From Acidobacteriota bacterium (GTDB lineage Bacteria > Acidobacteriota > Vicinamibacteria > Vicinamibacterales > UBA2999): DNA of 64,000 nucleotides. This document shows positions 27,905-36,026 of the stretch, one piece after another; the first letter of the stretch is position 1; each line of letters opens with the position of its first letter. A program made the position numbers and the translations under genes. The stretch lies in assembly GCA_016871195.1 (NCBI GenBank), contig VFZN01000014.1, positions 1 through 64,000 on the forward strand, given 5' to 3'. The notes below the pieces were generated by a model. That model searched no databases. It was given only the letters and a program-made list of their open reading frames with translations, and was not told the origin of the DNA.

Positions 27905-28402
27905 TCAGAGGCACTTGAACCGCTCGAACGGCTCGAGGCAGCTGTCGCAGCGGTGCAGCGCCTTGCAGGGCGTCGATCCGAAGGCACTCACCACCGAGGT
28001 GTTCGGTGATCCGCACTGCGGGCATGCCACGGCCTGCAGCCCGCGCGAGGCCGGGCGATCGGGCGGCACAATACCCATGGCCTGCAGCGTGCGGCGGCCG
28101 TCCTCAGTCACAAAATCGGTGGTCCACGGCGGATCAAGCACCGTCTGCACCGTCACCTCGGGAAAACCCTCCGCGCGCAGCGCCTCGCCCACCGACTGTT
28201 CGATGACGGACGTCGCCGGACACCCCAGATAGGTCGGCGCCACGCCCACAGAGACGCCACCCGTCCCGGTGGCCCGCACATGACGGATGATGCCGAGGTC
28301 GACCACGGTCAGCAGCGGCAGCTCGGGGTCAGGCACCTGCCGCAGCGCCGTCCAGGCACGTGCTTCGATCTGTTCCGATTCCATGAGTCCGCCGCTTACC
28401 AT
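27905..28402 (-). CDS. paaD: PaaD, Fe-S maturation factor of the epoxidase
   Basis: The 165-residue protein has the MIP18/PaaD domain: D-P-E-L-P-L-L-T-V-V-D-L-G-I (about residue 25) and T-Y-L-G-C-P-A-T. At the C-terminus is a zinc-ribbon-like C-P-Q-C-G and C-D-S-C, ending E-R-F-K-C-L. It is thought to help Fe-S loading of PaaE. Its start overlaps the paaC stop by 7 bases, which indicates coupled translation; an ATG at 28384 is an alternative. Confidence 0.93.
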   Translation of the reverse strand: MVSGGLMESEQIEARAWTALRQVPDPELPLLTVVDLGIIRHVRATGTGGVSVGVAPTYLGCPATSVIEQSVGEALRAEGFPEVTVQTVLDPPWTTDFVTEDGRRTLQAMGIVPPDRPASRGLQAVACPQCGSPNTSVVSAFGSTPCKALHRCDSCLEPFERFKCL

Positions 28403-29193
28403 GACGCCCCCGGATAGGCGCGCTGGAGGAACTGCATCTCGGCCAGCAGGCGACCAAGGCCCTCGCCGTGATGACCCTGCTTGCCGCCCGTGTGAAAAAA
28501 CCCGTCGGTGGGTCGCGTCAGCATGGCGTCACGCAACACAGCATCGAGCGCCGCGAGCCAGCCCAGGCGAAGCGACGGCAGCGACGGCAGCACTCCGCCC
28601 TCGGTCAGTCGCGCGTCGACGGCATCGGGCGTGAACATCTCGCCGGTGAACCGCCACAGGTCGTCGAGTGCCTGCTGGGCGCGCCGGTGGCTCTCGTCGG
28701 TGCCATCACCGAGACGCACGACCCAGCCGCTGCTGTACTGCACGTGATAGGTCGTCTCGGTCAGAGCCTTGCGCGCCACCTGCGCCAGCCGCTGATCGGC
28801 CGACTGCGACAGGGCCGCAAACAGCTCGCGCTGGAACAGGTCGAACAGGCACTGCCGCACAAGCGTCACACTAAAGTCGCCGTTGGGCTGCTCGGCCAGC
28901 AGCAGGTTGCGGTACTCGCGAGTATCGCGCAGGAACGCGAGGGCATCTTCGTCACGGCCACGGCCCTCGAGCTCGCCGGCATACGTCAGGAACGCCCGCG
29001 CCTGACCCACCAGATCGAGCGCGGTATTCGAGAGCGCCAGGTCTTCCTCCACGGCAGGGGCATGGCCAATCCACTCGCCGAGGCGCTGCGCCAGAATGAG
29101 GCTGCTGTCGCCGAGGCGCAGCAGCAGTTCGCACAGATCGTCTGTGGCCACACCGGCGCTGTTGAGCGGCGCGGAAGAGGACGCCTCGGTCAC
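28396..29193 (-). CDS. paaC: PaaC, structural subunit of phenylacetyl-CoA epoxidase
   Basis: The 265-residue helical ferritin-like subunit pairs with PaaA in the epoxidase. Recognisable motifs are D-S-S-L-I-L-A-Q-R-L-G-E-W (residue 29), A-L-S-N-T-A-L-D-L-V-G-Q-A-R and E-T-T-Y-H-V-Q-Y-S-S-G-W-V-V-R-L-G-D-G-T near residue 150. The GTG start overlaps the paaB TGA in a GTGA. The first 17 residues are a family-untypical Ser/Ala-rich leader. Confidence 0.93.
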   Translation of the reverse strand: MTEASSSAPLNSAGVATDDLCELLLRLGDSSLILAQRLGEWIGHAPAVEEDLALSNTALDLVGQARAFLTYAGELEGRGRDEDALAFLRDTREYRNLLLAEQPNGDFSVTLVRQCLFDLFQRELFAALSQSADQRLAQVARKALTETTYHVQYSSGWVVRLGDGTDESHRRAQQALDDLWRFTGEMFTPDAVDARLTEGGVLPSLPSLRLGWLAALDAVLRDAMLTRPTDGFFHTGGKQGHHGEGLGRLLAEMQFLQRAYPGASW

Positions 29194-29483
29194 AGTCCCT
29201 CGACTCCCTCGGGAATGGTGTAGAACGTCGGGTGCCGGTACACCTTGTCGTCCGCCGGCGAGAACAGCGCATCGGCATCAGACGGATCAGAGGCGGAAAT
29301 CTGGTCGGACCGGACCACCCAGATGCTGACACCTTCCTGCCGACGCGTGTAGGTGTCGCGCGCATGCTGCAGCGCCATCTGCGGGTCGGCAGCATGCAGG
29401 CTGCCGACATGCTTGTGGTCGAGGCCTGCACGGGCTCGCACAAACACCTCATACAGCGCCCAGTCGTGTGGTGTGGTCGACAT
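29190..29483 (-). CDS. paaB: PaaB, epoxidase complex subunit
   Basis: The 97-residue protein shows the PaaB pattern: W-x-x-Y-E-V-F-V-R-x-R-x-G-L-D-H-K-H-V-G-S-L-H-A-A-D near the start, then A-R-D-T-Y-T-R-R-Q-E-G and V-W-V-V-R-S-x-x-I. It joins PaaA and PaaC subunits. It starts 16 bases after paaA, and its stop overlaps the paaC start. Confidence 0.95.
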   Translation of the reverse strand: MSTTPHDWALYEVFVRARAGLDHKHVGSLHAADPQMALQHARDTYTRRQEGVSIWVVRSDQISASDPSDADALFSPADDKVYRHPTFYTIPEGVEGL

Positions 29484-29499
29484 CAGCGTCCCCCGGCTC

Positions 29500-30486
29500 T
29501 CAGCTGGCCCGCGACTGGCGCGCCTGCTGCTTGCGGCTGTATGCCAGCGCCGCCGCGCGCACCCAGGCACCCTCGTCGTGCGCCGCACGGCGCGCGGCGA
29601 GCCGCTCGCGGTTGCACGGACCATTGCCCTTCAGCACCTCGTGGAACTCGTGCCACGGCAGTTCGCCAAAGTGATAGTGCCCGGTGGCGTCATCCAGACG
29701 CAGGTCGGGGTCGGGCACCGTGAGCCCGAGGAACTGGGCCTGCGGCACCGTCGCATCGACAAACTTCTGCCGGAGGTCGTCGTTCGACACGCGCTTGATC
29801 TTCCAGCGCATCGACTGCGCCGAGTGGACGCTGTCGCGATCGCTCGGGCCGAACATCATCAGGCTCGGCCACCACCAGCGGTTGAGCGCATCCTGCGCCA
29901 TGGCCCGCTGCGCCGCCGCGCCCCGCGACAGGGTCAGCATGATCTCGAAGCCCTGCCGCTGGTGAAAGCTCTCTTCGCGGCAGATGCGCACCATCGCGCG
30001 CGCATACGGACCATACGAGCAGCGGCACAGCGCCACCTGGTTCATGATCGCCGCACCGTCGACCAGCCAGCCAATCGCACCGATATCGGCCCAGGTGGGC
30101 GTCGGATAGTTGAAGATGCTCGAGTACTTGGCCGTGCCGGCCAGCAGCTGGTCAATCAGCTCGGCGCGCGATACACCCAGGGTTTCGGCCGCGCTGTAGA
30201 GGTAGAGACCATGGCCGGCCTCGTCCTGCACCTTGGCCATCAGCACGGCCTTGCGCCGCAGCGTGGGCGCGCGGGTGATCCAGTTGCCCTCGGGCAGCAT
30301 GCCCACGATCTCTGAATGCGCATGCTGCGAGATCTGCCGGATGAGCGTGCGGCGGTACGCCTCGGGCATCCAGGCCCGGGCCTCCACTTTCTCTTCCGCA
30401 GCCACATGCGCCTCGAACCGCGCGAGCCGGGCCGCGTCATCGGCAGCGGGCACAGGGGTCAGGGTCGTGACGTCAGGGGTGGTCAT
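29500..30486 (-). CDS. paaA: PaaA, catalytic oxygenase subunit
   Basis: The 328-residue di-iron oxygenase epoxidises phenylacetyl-CoA. It follows PaaA with [23 protein letters not shown] near residue 55, K-V-Q-D-E-A-G-H-G (E-x-x-H), and [12 protein letters not shown] (second E-x-x-H) near residue 200. Its end is [15 protein letters not shown] lies just upstream of ATG 30486, which sets the start. First gene of the leftward operon. Confidence 0.96.
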   Translation of the reverse strand: MTTPDVTTLTPVPAADDAARLARFEAHVAAEEKVEARAWMPEAYRRTLIRQISQHAHSEIVGMLPEGNWITRAPTLRRKAVLMAKVQDEAGHGLYLYSAAETLGVSRAELIDQLLAGTAKYSSIFNYPTPTWADIGAIGWLVDGAAIMNQVALCRCSYGPYARAMVRICREESFHQRQGFEIMLTLSRGAAAQRAMAQDALNRWWWPSLMMFGPSDRDSVHSAQSMRWKIKRVSNDDLRQKFVDATVPQAQFLGLTVPDPDLRLDDATGHYHFGELPWHEFHEVLKGNGPCNRERLAARRAAHDEGAWVRAAALAYSRKQQARQSRAS

Positions 30487-30526
30487 GGCAGCTCCTCGAC
30501 CGGGATGGCGCCGGGTCTGTCCGGAA

Positions 30527-30572
30527 TATGACACCAACATCGGCACTATGCAACGGGGTTTTGTGTCACATA
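30527..30572. promoter_or_regulatory. inverted repeat in paaA/paaX divergent spacer
   Basis: TATGACAC (30527-30534) and GTGTCACATA (30563-30572) form an interrupted inverted repeat in the 95-base spacer between paaA and paaX. The position suits an operator for the PaaX regulator, but the sequence does not clearly match the E. coli PaaX box, so this is inference. Confidence 0.4.
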
Positions 30573-30581
30573 CCATGAGGC

Positions 30582-31628
30582 GTGCGCCTCGTCGCCTCCG
30601 CCCTCCGCGCCTTCCGCCAGCGCCGTCCCCTGCGCGGGGGCTCGCTGCTGGTCACCCTCGTCGGCGACGCTGTCGCCCCCCACGGCGGCGACATCGCCCT
30701 CGGCAGCCTCATCACCCTCGCCGCGCCGTTCGGCCTGGCCGACCGCCTCGTGCGCACCTCAGTGTCGCGCCTCACCCACGATGGGTGGTTTCACACGAGG
30801 CGCATCGGACGCCTGAGCTACTACCGGCTGACGCCCGACGGCACCGCCCGCTTCGCCGAGGCAGCGCAGCGCATCTATCACCCCCCGCCCTCACTGCCCC
30901 GCCGCGCCTGGACCATGGTGCTCATGCCCGGCGGGCTCACCGCGCGTGATGCCGTCGCCCGCGATCTGCAGTGGCTCGGCTTCGGACGCATGACACCGGA
31001 GGTGTTCGTGCATCCGACCTGCGATCCCTCCCACGTCGCCGCTCACCTGCAGCCCCATGGTGCCGCCGACGAGGCCATCGTCATGCAGGCGTCGATGCAG
31101 TCGCGTGCCGATGAACAGCGACTCGTGCAGGCCAGTTGGAACCTCGCTGATCTGAGCGAGCGCTACGAGCGGATGATTGGCACGTTCGCCCCCATCAACC
31201 ACCACCTCGAGCGGGGCGGCGATCTCTCACCCGCCGACAGCTTCATCGTCCGTACGCTGCTTGTGCACGAATATCGGCGCATTGTGCTGCGTGACCCGAG
31301 ACTGCCGACCGCGCTGCTGCCAGACGACTGGGCGGGCGGACGTGCCTATGCCCTCTGCCAGTCGCTCTATGCCCGCGTGTTCGGGGCGTCGGAATCACAC
31401 CTGCAGCAGATCGTCGCTGGCACCGCCGAGCGCTGGCGCGCCCTCGACACGTCGGTCACCGCACGCTTCGGGGGCGTACTGGCGCCGCCGCTGCTCGAGC
31501 GCGGACTGTTCGGGAAGAACCCGGCCCGCAGCGCACCAGGCATGGGCAGTGATCAGTCGGCCCTATCGGGTGTGGTCAGCGACACGCCCAGCGCCGCACG
31601 ACGACGCAGCCACAGGCTGGGTCGATAA
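30582..31628 (+). CDS. paaX: PaaX-like phenylacetyl-CoA-responsive repressor
   Basis: The 348-residue protein has the PaaX architecture. The N-terminal winged helix carries T-S-V-S-R-L-x-x-D-G-W-x-x-x-R-R-I-G-R near residue 60. The middle has P-R-R-A-W-T-M-V, and the C-terminus has [15 protein letters not shown] near residue 225. PaaX represses paa genes until it binds phenylacetyl-CoA. The start is GTG. It is divergent from paaA, and its last 25 codons overlap the end of convergent paaH on the other strand. Confidence 0.93.
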   Translation: MRLVASALRAFRQRRPLRGGSLLVTLVGDAVAPHGGDIALGSLITLAAPFGLADRLVRTSVSRLTHDGWFHTRRIGRLSYYRLTPDGTARFAEAAQRIYHPPPSLPRRAWTMVLMPGGLTARDAVARDLQWLGFGRMTPEVFVHPTCDPSHVAAHLQPHGAADEAIVMQASMQSRADEQRLVQASWNLADLSERYERMIGTFAPINHHLERGGDLSPADSFIVRTLLVHEYRRIVLRDPRLPTALLPDDWAGGRAYALCQSLYARVFGASESHLQQIVAGTAERWRALDTSVTARFGGVLAPPLLERGLFGKNPARSAPGMGSDQSALSGVVSDTPSAARRRSHRLGR

Positions 31629-33088
31629 CGCGGGTCACCGGTCTGCCAGTGCAGGGCCTCGAGCACCTGCAGCACACGCGCCGGGGTCAGGGCGTCGCCG
31701 AGCGCGAGCGGGCCTCTCGGGTAGCCCAGTCCGCGCTCGACTGCCGGATCAATGTCTTCGGGCGCTGCGATGCGCTGCTGGGCAATGTCGCAGCCCACGT
31801 TCACAATCATCGCTGCCACGCGTTGCGCCACCGCACCCGGACTGTCAGCCACCATCGTCACCGCGTGTCCGCCCGAGCCGATGAGACCCTGGGCGGCACG
31901 ACGCATCGCCGTGCTCGTGAGCGGCGTATGCATCAGCGTGATTCTTCCATCGAGTCCAAACAGCATGTCGACGGCCACGGTGCGTACCGGGTCCAGCCGC
32001 TGGGCCAGCGCGGCCGTGGTGGCATCGGTCCCGAAGGGCGTGACCAGACACAGCGCCGCGGGTGATGGCACCGCCGCATCCTCGATAACGATGGCCCCTG
32101 GCAGTGCGCGCACGAACGCAGCCAGCGCCTCGCCGCTGGCAACATCTGCACGGCTGATCCACACCGATGCCGGACGGTCATTGGGAACCGGCGTTTCAGG
32201 CGCGAGGACGGCCCGTCCGTCCTGATAGCGATAGAACCCTTCGCCACTCTTGCGGCCCAGCAGCCCGGCCTCGAGACGGCGCTGCGTTTCGGGTGAGGGT
32301 CGGAATCGCGGCTCCTCGTAGAACTGGTGATAAATCGACTCCATCACCGGATGCGACACATCGAGCCCCGTCAGGTCGAGCAGCTCACAGGGCCCCATGC
32401 GGAAACCGGCGGCCTCCCGCATGATGCGATCGAGATCAGCCGCCGACGCCACGCCTTCCGACAGCACACGCATCGCCTCGGTGACATACGCGCGCCCGGC
32501 GTGATTGATGAGAAAGCCCGGCCAGTCTTTCACCCGCACCGGCCGATGACCGAAGGCGCGGGTCAGTGTGCACAGCGCCTCGCACGTGGCGTCCGAGGTG
32601 CGGGCCCCGGCGACCACCTCGACAATCTTCATCAGCGGTGCCGGATTGAAGAAGTGAAACCCGGCCATGCGATCGGGACGCTCGAGTGCCGCCGCAATCG
32701 CCGTCACCGACAGCGACGAGGTGTTAGTGGTCAGCACGCACGTCGGTGCCACACGTGCTTCAAGCTCTCTGAAGAGCGCCTGCTTCACATCAAGCCGCTC
32801 GACGATGGCCTCGATGATCAGATCGGCGGAGACCAGATCGTCGAGCGCGGTCACCACGATCAGCCGTGATGCCGTCGCCGCGGCATCCTCAGATGACAGT
32901 CGGCCTTTCGCAGCAAGCTGCTGCAGCACCTGCGTGATGCCGTCGCGTGCCGCCTCGGCCGCGCCGGGCCGGGTATCGTACAGGAGCGTTCGCAGGCCGG
33001 CCTGCGCAGTCAGCTGGGCAATGCCCCGGCCCATGACGCCGGTGCCGATGAGTGCTGCGGTCGAGAAAGGGCGGGAGCCGTCATCCAT
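31553..33088 (-). CDS. paaH: PaaH, 3-hydroxyadipyl-CoA dehydrogenase
   Basis: The 511-residue enzyme oxidises 3-hydroxyadipyl-CoA with NAD. It has the Rossmann G-T-G-V-M-G-R-G-I-A (residue 15), the E-A-I-V-E, and S-L-S-V-T-A-I-A near residue 125. F-H-F-F-N-P-A-P-L-M-K-I-V-E-V-V near residue 140 holds the catalytic His/Glu surroundings. PaaH is longer than fatty-acid-type enzymes because a second C-terminal domain repeats the fold, and this one does too. It is not in the paaA operon: it reads toward paaX and overlaps its end by 76 bases. Confidence 0.92.
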   Translation of the reverse strand: MDDGSRPFSTAALIGTGVMGRGIAQLTAQAGLRTLLYDTRPGAAEAARDGITQVLQQLAAKGRLSSEDAAATASRLIVVTALDDLVSADLIIEAIVERLDVKQALFRELEARVAPTCVLTTNTSSLSVTAIAAALERPDRMAGFHFFNPAPLMKIVEVVAGARTSDATCEALCTLTRAFGHRPVRVKDWPGFLINHAGRAYVTEAMRVLSEGVASAADLDRIMREAAGFRMGPCELLDLTGLDVSHPVMESIYHQFYEEPRFRPSPETQRRLEAGLLGRKSGEGFYRYQDGRAVLAPETPVPNDRPASVWISRADVASGEALAAFVRALPGAIVIEDAAVPSPAALCLVTPFGTDATTAALAQRLDPVRTVAVDMLFGLDGRITLMHTPLTSTAMRRAAQGLIGSGGHAVTMVADSPGAVAQRVAAMIVNVGCDIAQQRIAAPEDIDPAVERGLGYPRGPLALGDALTPARVLQVLEALHWQTGDPRYRPSLWLRRRAALGVSLTTPDRAD

Positions 33089-33273
33089 GCGTGTCCCGAT
33101 GATACGCGAGGGGCCTGCGATGCCAGCAGGCGGTACCACCCGTAGAGCGGGGCGAGCGCTTCGTGCCAGCTGCGGCGTTCGGCATAGGCGCGGGCACCGT
33201 GCACGAGCGACGGCCTCGAGCGAACGTCGATGTAAACGTGACGAGAGTGTTCGGTATGCGACGGTTCAGGCAC
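33010..33273 (-). pseudogene. possible remnant of a glycosyltransferase C-terminus
   Basis: A leftward open frame of 87 codons contains S-R-P-S-L-V-H-G-A-R-A-Y-A-E-R-R-S-W-H-E, followed by A-P-L-Y-G-W-Y-R-L-L. The A-R-x-Y-A-x-x-x-S-W-x-x-A-x-x-x-x-x-x-x-Y pattern is what many group 1 glycosyltransferases have at their very end. Nothing like the catalytic domain lies upstream, and the frame runs into paaH. Treat as weak evidence for a decayed gene. Confidence 0.3.
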
Positions 33274-33434
33274 CGGCGCGCGGGCTGTCGCTGCTCCCCC
33301 CAGGGAGACTACCGCCGCGCAGTCGTCAGGTCGCCGGGCCGCTCGTCAGGCGTCTGCGCAGGCGGGGGCACAGCCGCCGCAGGGGTGGCACGCCGGGTCA
33401 GCAGGTCACCGTCCAGTGACCTCACGTTCGGCAC

Positions 33435-33518
33435 TCAACAGCCGGGGGGTTCGTTGTAGATGGCCTTGAACACCTCAATAAAGGTGCGCACGGCCGCGCG
33501 CCAGATAGGTTCAGGCAT
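33435..33518 (-). CDS. possible 27-residue amphipathic peptide ORF
   Basis: ATG 33518 opens a short frame starting MPEPIWRAAVRTF and ending YNEPPGC, with TGA at 33435-33437. Third codon positions are mostly G/C, as in the real genes here. The peptide would have a charged amphipathic helix and a Cys tail. There is no ribosome-binding site. It lies in the roughly 500-base gap between paaH and the next gene, where apart from this and the remnant to its left I see nothing. Confidence 0.25.
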   Translation of the reverse strand: MPEPIWRAAVRTFIEVFKAIYNEPPGC

Positions 33519-33596
33519 ATCGCGTGAGACCAAACCTTAGCATCTCACGGGCGACAGGGTTTGGTTTACACTTCGCGTTTGGAGGCACGTAGTTCC

Positions 33597-34610
33597 ATGT
33601 TCACGGCACGTTCTCTTGCGATGACCCGCTCCGGCGCAGCCATCGCGGGTTTCTCTCTCTCGATCTTCGCCGCCGCGTGCGCACAGTCGGCCGGCACGGC
33701 CACGACCACGCCCAGCAGCCCCGCCCCGACGGCACAGGCACCCGCCCCGGCCAGTCCAGCTCCAGCTGGCCGCACGGTCACTGCCGCGCCGGCCGCCGCA
33801 CCGGCCGCACCAGCTACCCCCGCAACCCCGACGGCCAAGGCCGCCGACGGCACCCTCATCGCCTACGAGAAGACCGGTGCAGGGCCCGCGCTCATCCTTG
33901 TGCATGGCGGCGGACAGACGCGGCGCTCGTGGGTCGAACGCGGCTATGTCGAGCGCTTCGCAAAGCGCTTCACGGTCATCACCCTCGACATGCGCGGCAG
34001 CGGCGGCAGCGGGAAGCCCGACACCGCCGAGGCCTATGCCCTCGACCGCCTGACCGGTGACATTCTCGCCGTCGCCGACGCCGCGGGTGTCAAGCAGTTC
34101 CTGCTCGTCGGCTTCGGCCACGGGGCCAGCATCGGCCGCTATCTCGCCGCGCAGTCCGACCGTCTGTCGGGCGCCGTGCTCATCAGTGCCGACATGGGAC
34201 CCACCGTCACTGGCCCGGTGAAGGACGCCATGCTCGCCATGCGGGCCAAGTGGAAGCCGCTGCTCGATGCGGACAAGGCCGGCACCTTCAAGCTCAGCAG
34301 ACTGTCACCGGGCGATCAGGATGCGTGGAAGGCCGGCGTGGCCCGCTCGGCCCTCGCCCTCGGGGCCCTGACCGAGTATCCGTCGCTGGAACCGGCCGCA
34401 TTCAAGGTGCCCACGCTGTGGGTGCTCGGCGGCGCCGATCAGAGCGGCCTCGAACTGGCCAAGACCTACGAGACGAAGCTGTCAGGCACGAAGGTCCAGT
34501 ACAAGACCATCGCGGGGCTGAGCTACTCGGACACGTTCTACCGCACCGATGCGGTGGCGACGGAAATCGAACCGTTCCTCATCGCCAACGCCCCGGCCGC
34601 CGGCAAGTGA
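33597..34610 (+). CDS. secreted alpha/beta-hydrolase fold protein without nucleophile
   Basis: The 337-residue lipoprotein (lipobox FAAAC, then about 50 residues of Ala/Pro/Thr linker) has an alpha/beta-hydrolase body. The oxyanion region H-G-G-G and D-M-R-G-S-G-G-S-G are present. At the elbow, where G-x-S-x-G is expected, the protein reads V-G-F-G-H-G-A-S (residues 171-178), so Ser is replaced by Gly174. The usual late His is absent too (IAGLSYSDTFYR). It therefore looks like a non-catalytic member. Its TGA overlaps the GTG of the MFS gene. Confidence 0.7.
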   Translation: MFTARSLAMTRSGAAIAGFSLSIFAAACAQSAGTATTTPSSPAPTAQAPAPASPAPAGRTVTAAPAAAPAAPATPATPTAKAADGTLIAYEKTGAGPALILVHGGGQTRRSWVERGYVERFAKRFTVITLDMRGSGGSGKPDTAEAYALDRLTGDILAVADAAGVKQFLLVGFGHGASIGRYLAAQSDRLSGAVLISADMGPTVTGPVKDAMLAMRAKWKPLLDADKAGTFKLSRLSPGDQDAWKAGVARSALALGALTEYPSLEPAAFKVPTLWVLGGADQSGLELAKTYETKLSGTKVQYKTIAGLSYSDTFYRTDAVATEIEPFLIANAPAAGK

Positions 34611-35872
34611 CACGCGCCGTCAACACACCCCGACAGATTCTGCTCGCCAGCCTCATCGGCACGGCGATCGAGTTCTTCGACTTCTACATCTACGCCACCG
34701 CGGCCGTGCTGGTCTTTCCGAGGCTGTTCTTCCCAGCCTCGGAACCGGCCACCGCCACCCTGGCGTCTCTCGCCACTTTTGCCGTCGCCTTCGTCGCTCG
34801 ACCCATCGGCTCGGTGCTGTTCGGTCACTTCGGCGATCGCATCGGCCGCAAGGCGACGCTCGTCGCCGCACTGCTCACCATGGGTCTGTCGACGATGGCC
34901 ATCGGGCTGCTGCCGTCCTACGAGACGCTGGGGCTGCTCGCACCGGTGCTGCTGGCGGTCTTCCGCTTCGGACAGGGTCTGGGCATCGGCGGGGAATGGG
35001 GCGGCGCCGTGCTGCTCGCTACCGAGAACGCGCCCCCGGGCAAGCGCGCGTGGTACGGCATGTTCCCGCAGCTCGGGGCCCCCATCGGCTTCTTCTTCTC
35101 GGGTGGCATCTTCCTGCTGCTGTCACGCACACTGACCAACGAACAGTTCCTCGACTGGGGCTGGCGTGTGCCGTTCATTTCGAGCGCGCTGCTCGTGGGC
35201 CTCGGGCTCTATGTCCGGCTCTCTGTGACCGAAACGCCAGTCTTCCAAAAGGCCATGGCAGCGCAAGCACACCGCGAGGTGCCGCTGCTCACCGTCATCC
35301 GCCACCACACCGGCGCCGTGGTGCTCGGCACGCTCATTGCCCTGGCGGTCTACGTGAACTTCTATCTAATGACGGTCTTCTCGCTGTCGTGGGGCACCAG
35401 TGCCCTCGGCTACACGCGCGAGCAGTTCCTGTTCATCCAGCTGTTCGGGGTGTGCTTCTTTGCCGCCACCATTCCCGTGTCGGCCCTGCTCGCCGAACGC
35501 GGACGACGACGCCTGCTGATGCAGGTGTCGGCAGCCACGTTCCTCTTCGGCCTCGTGTTTGCCCCCCTGTTTGAAAGCGGCACCGTCGGCGCCACGGTGA
35601 TGATGGCCCTTGGCATGGCCCTCGTGGGCTCGGCCTACGGCCCCCTCGGCACCGTGCTCGCCGAACTGTTCCCGACGACCGTGCGCTACACCGGCAGTTC
35701 GCTGGCTTACAACTTTGCAGGCATCTTTGGTGCGTCGCTCGCACCGTATGTCGCCACCTGGCTGGCTACCACCTACAGCCTCTCGGCCGTCGGCTACTAC
35801 CTCTCGGCGGCCACGGTCCTCTCGCTCGTCGGCCAGGGGCTCAGCCGCGAAACCAAGGACGACGCGCTCTGA
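34607..35872 (+). CDS. MHS-family MFS transporter
   Basis: The 421-residue, 12-helix protein is a metabolite:H+ symporter of the ShiA/ProP/KgtP type. It has F-F-D-F-Y-I-Y-A-T in helix 1, P-I-G-S-V-L-F-G-H-F-G-D-R-I-G-R-K in loop 2-3, and F-R-F-G-Q-G-L-G-I-G-G-E-W-G-G near residue 125. A short R-E-T loop precedes T-P-x-F. The GTG start lies in a GTGA overlap with the hydrolase-like gene, so the two are co-translated. The substrate is probably a small organic acid; not decided by sequence. Confidence 0.88.
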   Translation: MTRAVNTPRQILLASLIGTAIEFFDFYIYATAAVLVFPRLFFPASEPATATLASLATFAVAFVARPIGSVLFGHFGDRIGRKATLVAALLTMGLSTMAIGLLPSYETLGLLAPVLLAVFRFGQGLGIGGEWGGAVLLATENAPPGKRAWYGMFPQLGAPIGFFFSGGIFLLLSRTLTNEQFLDWGWRVPFISSALLVGLGLYVRLSVTETPVFQKAMAAQAHREVPLLTVIRHHTGAVVLGTLIALAVYVNFYLMTVFSLSWGTSALGYTREQFLFIQLFGVCFFAATIPVSALLAERGRRRLLMQVSAATFLFGLVFAPLFESGTVGATVMMALGMALVGSAYGPLGTVLAELFPTTVRYTGSSLAYNFAGIFGASLAPYVATWLATTYSLSAVGYYLSAATVLSLVGQGLSRETKDDAL

Positions 35873-35936
35873 CGTCGCGGGTGACACCGGGTTCCCGCAC
35901 CTCGGGCACGCCACGCGCCTCAACCACAACAGCAAC

Positions 35937-35973
35937 GGCCTCAGTCATCCGGTGCATCCGGACCACTGAGGCC
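35937..35973. terminator. bidirectional terminator-like hairpin
   Basis: GGCCTCAGT (35937-35945) pairs perfectly with ACTGAGGCC (35965-35973) around a 19-base loop. It lies between the convergent MFS and peptidyl-prolyl isomerase genes, where both transcripts should end. Confidence 0.5.
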
Positions 35974-36026
35974 GTATCTCACTCACTCGCGGCACCCGCA
36001 GGCACCGCACGCGCCGCTGCCCGGGC

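Noticed and set aside
34250-34606. Longer N-terminus for the MFS transporter
   Set aside because: The extra region lies inside the hydrolase-like gene in another frame. The first membrane helix begins just after GTG 34607, and the GTGA overlap with the hydrolase stop fits coupled translation.
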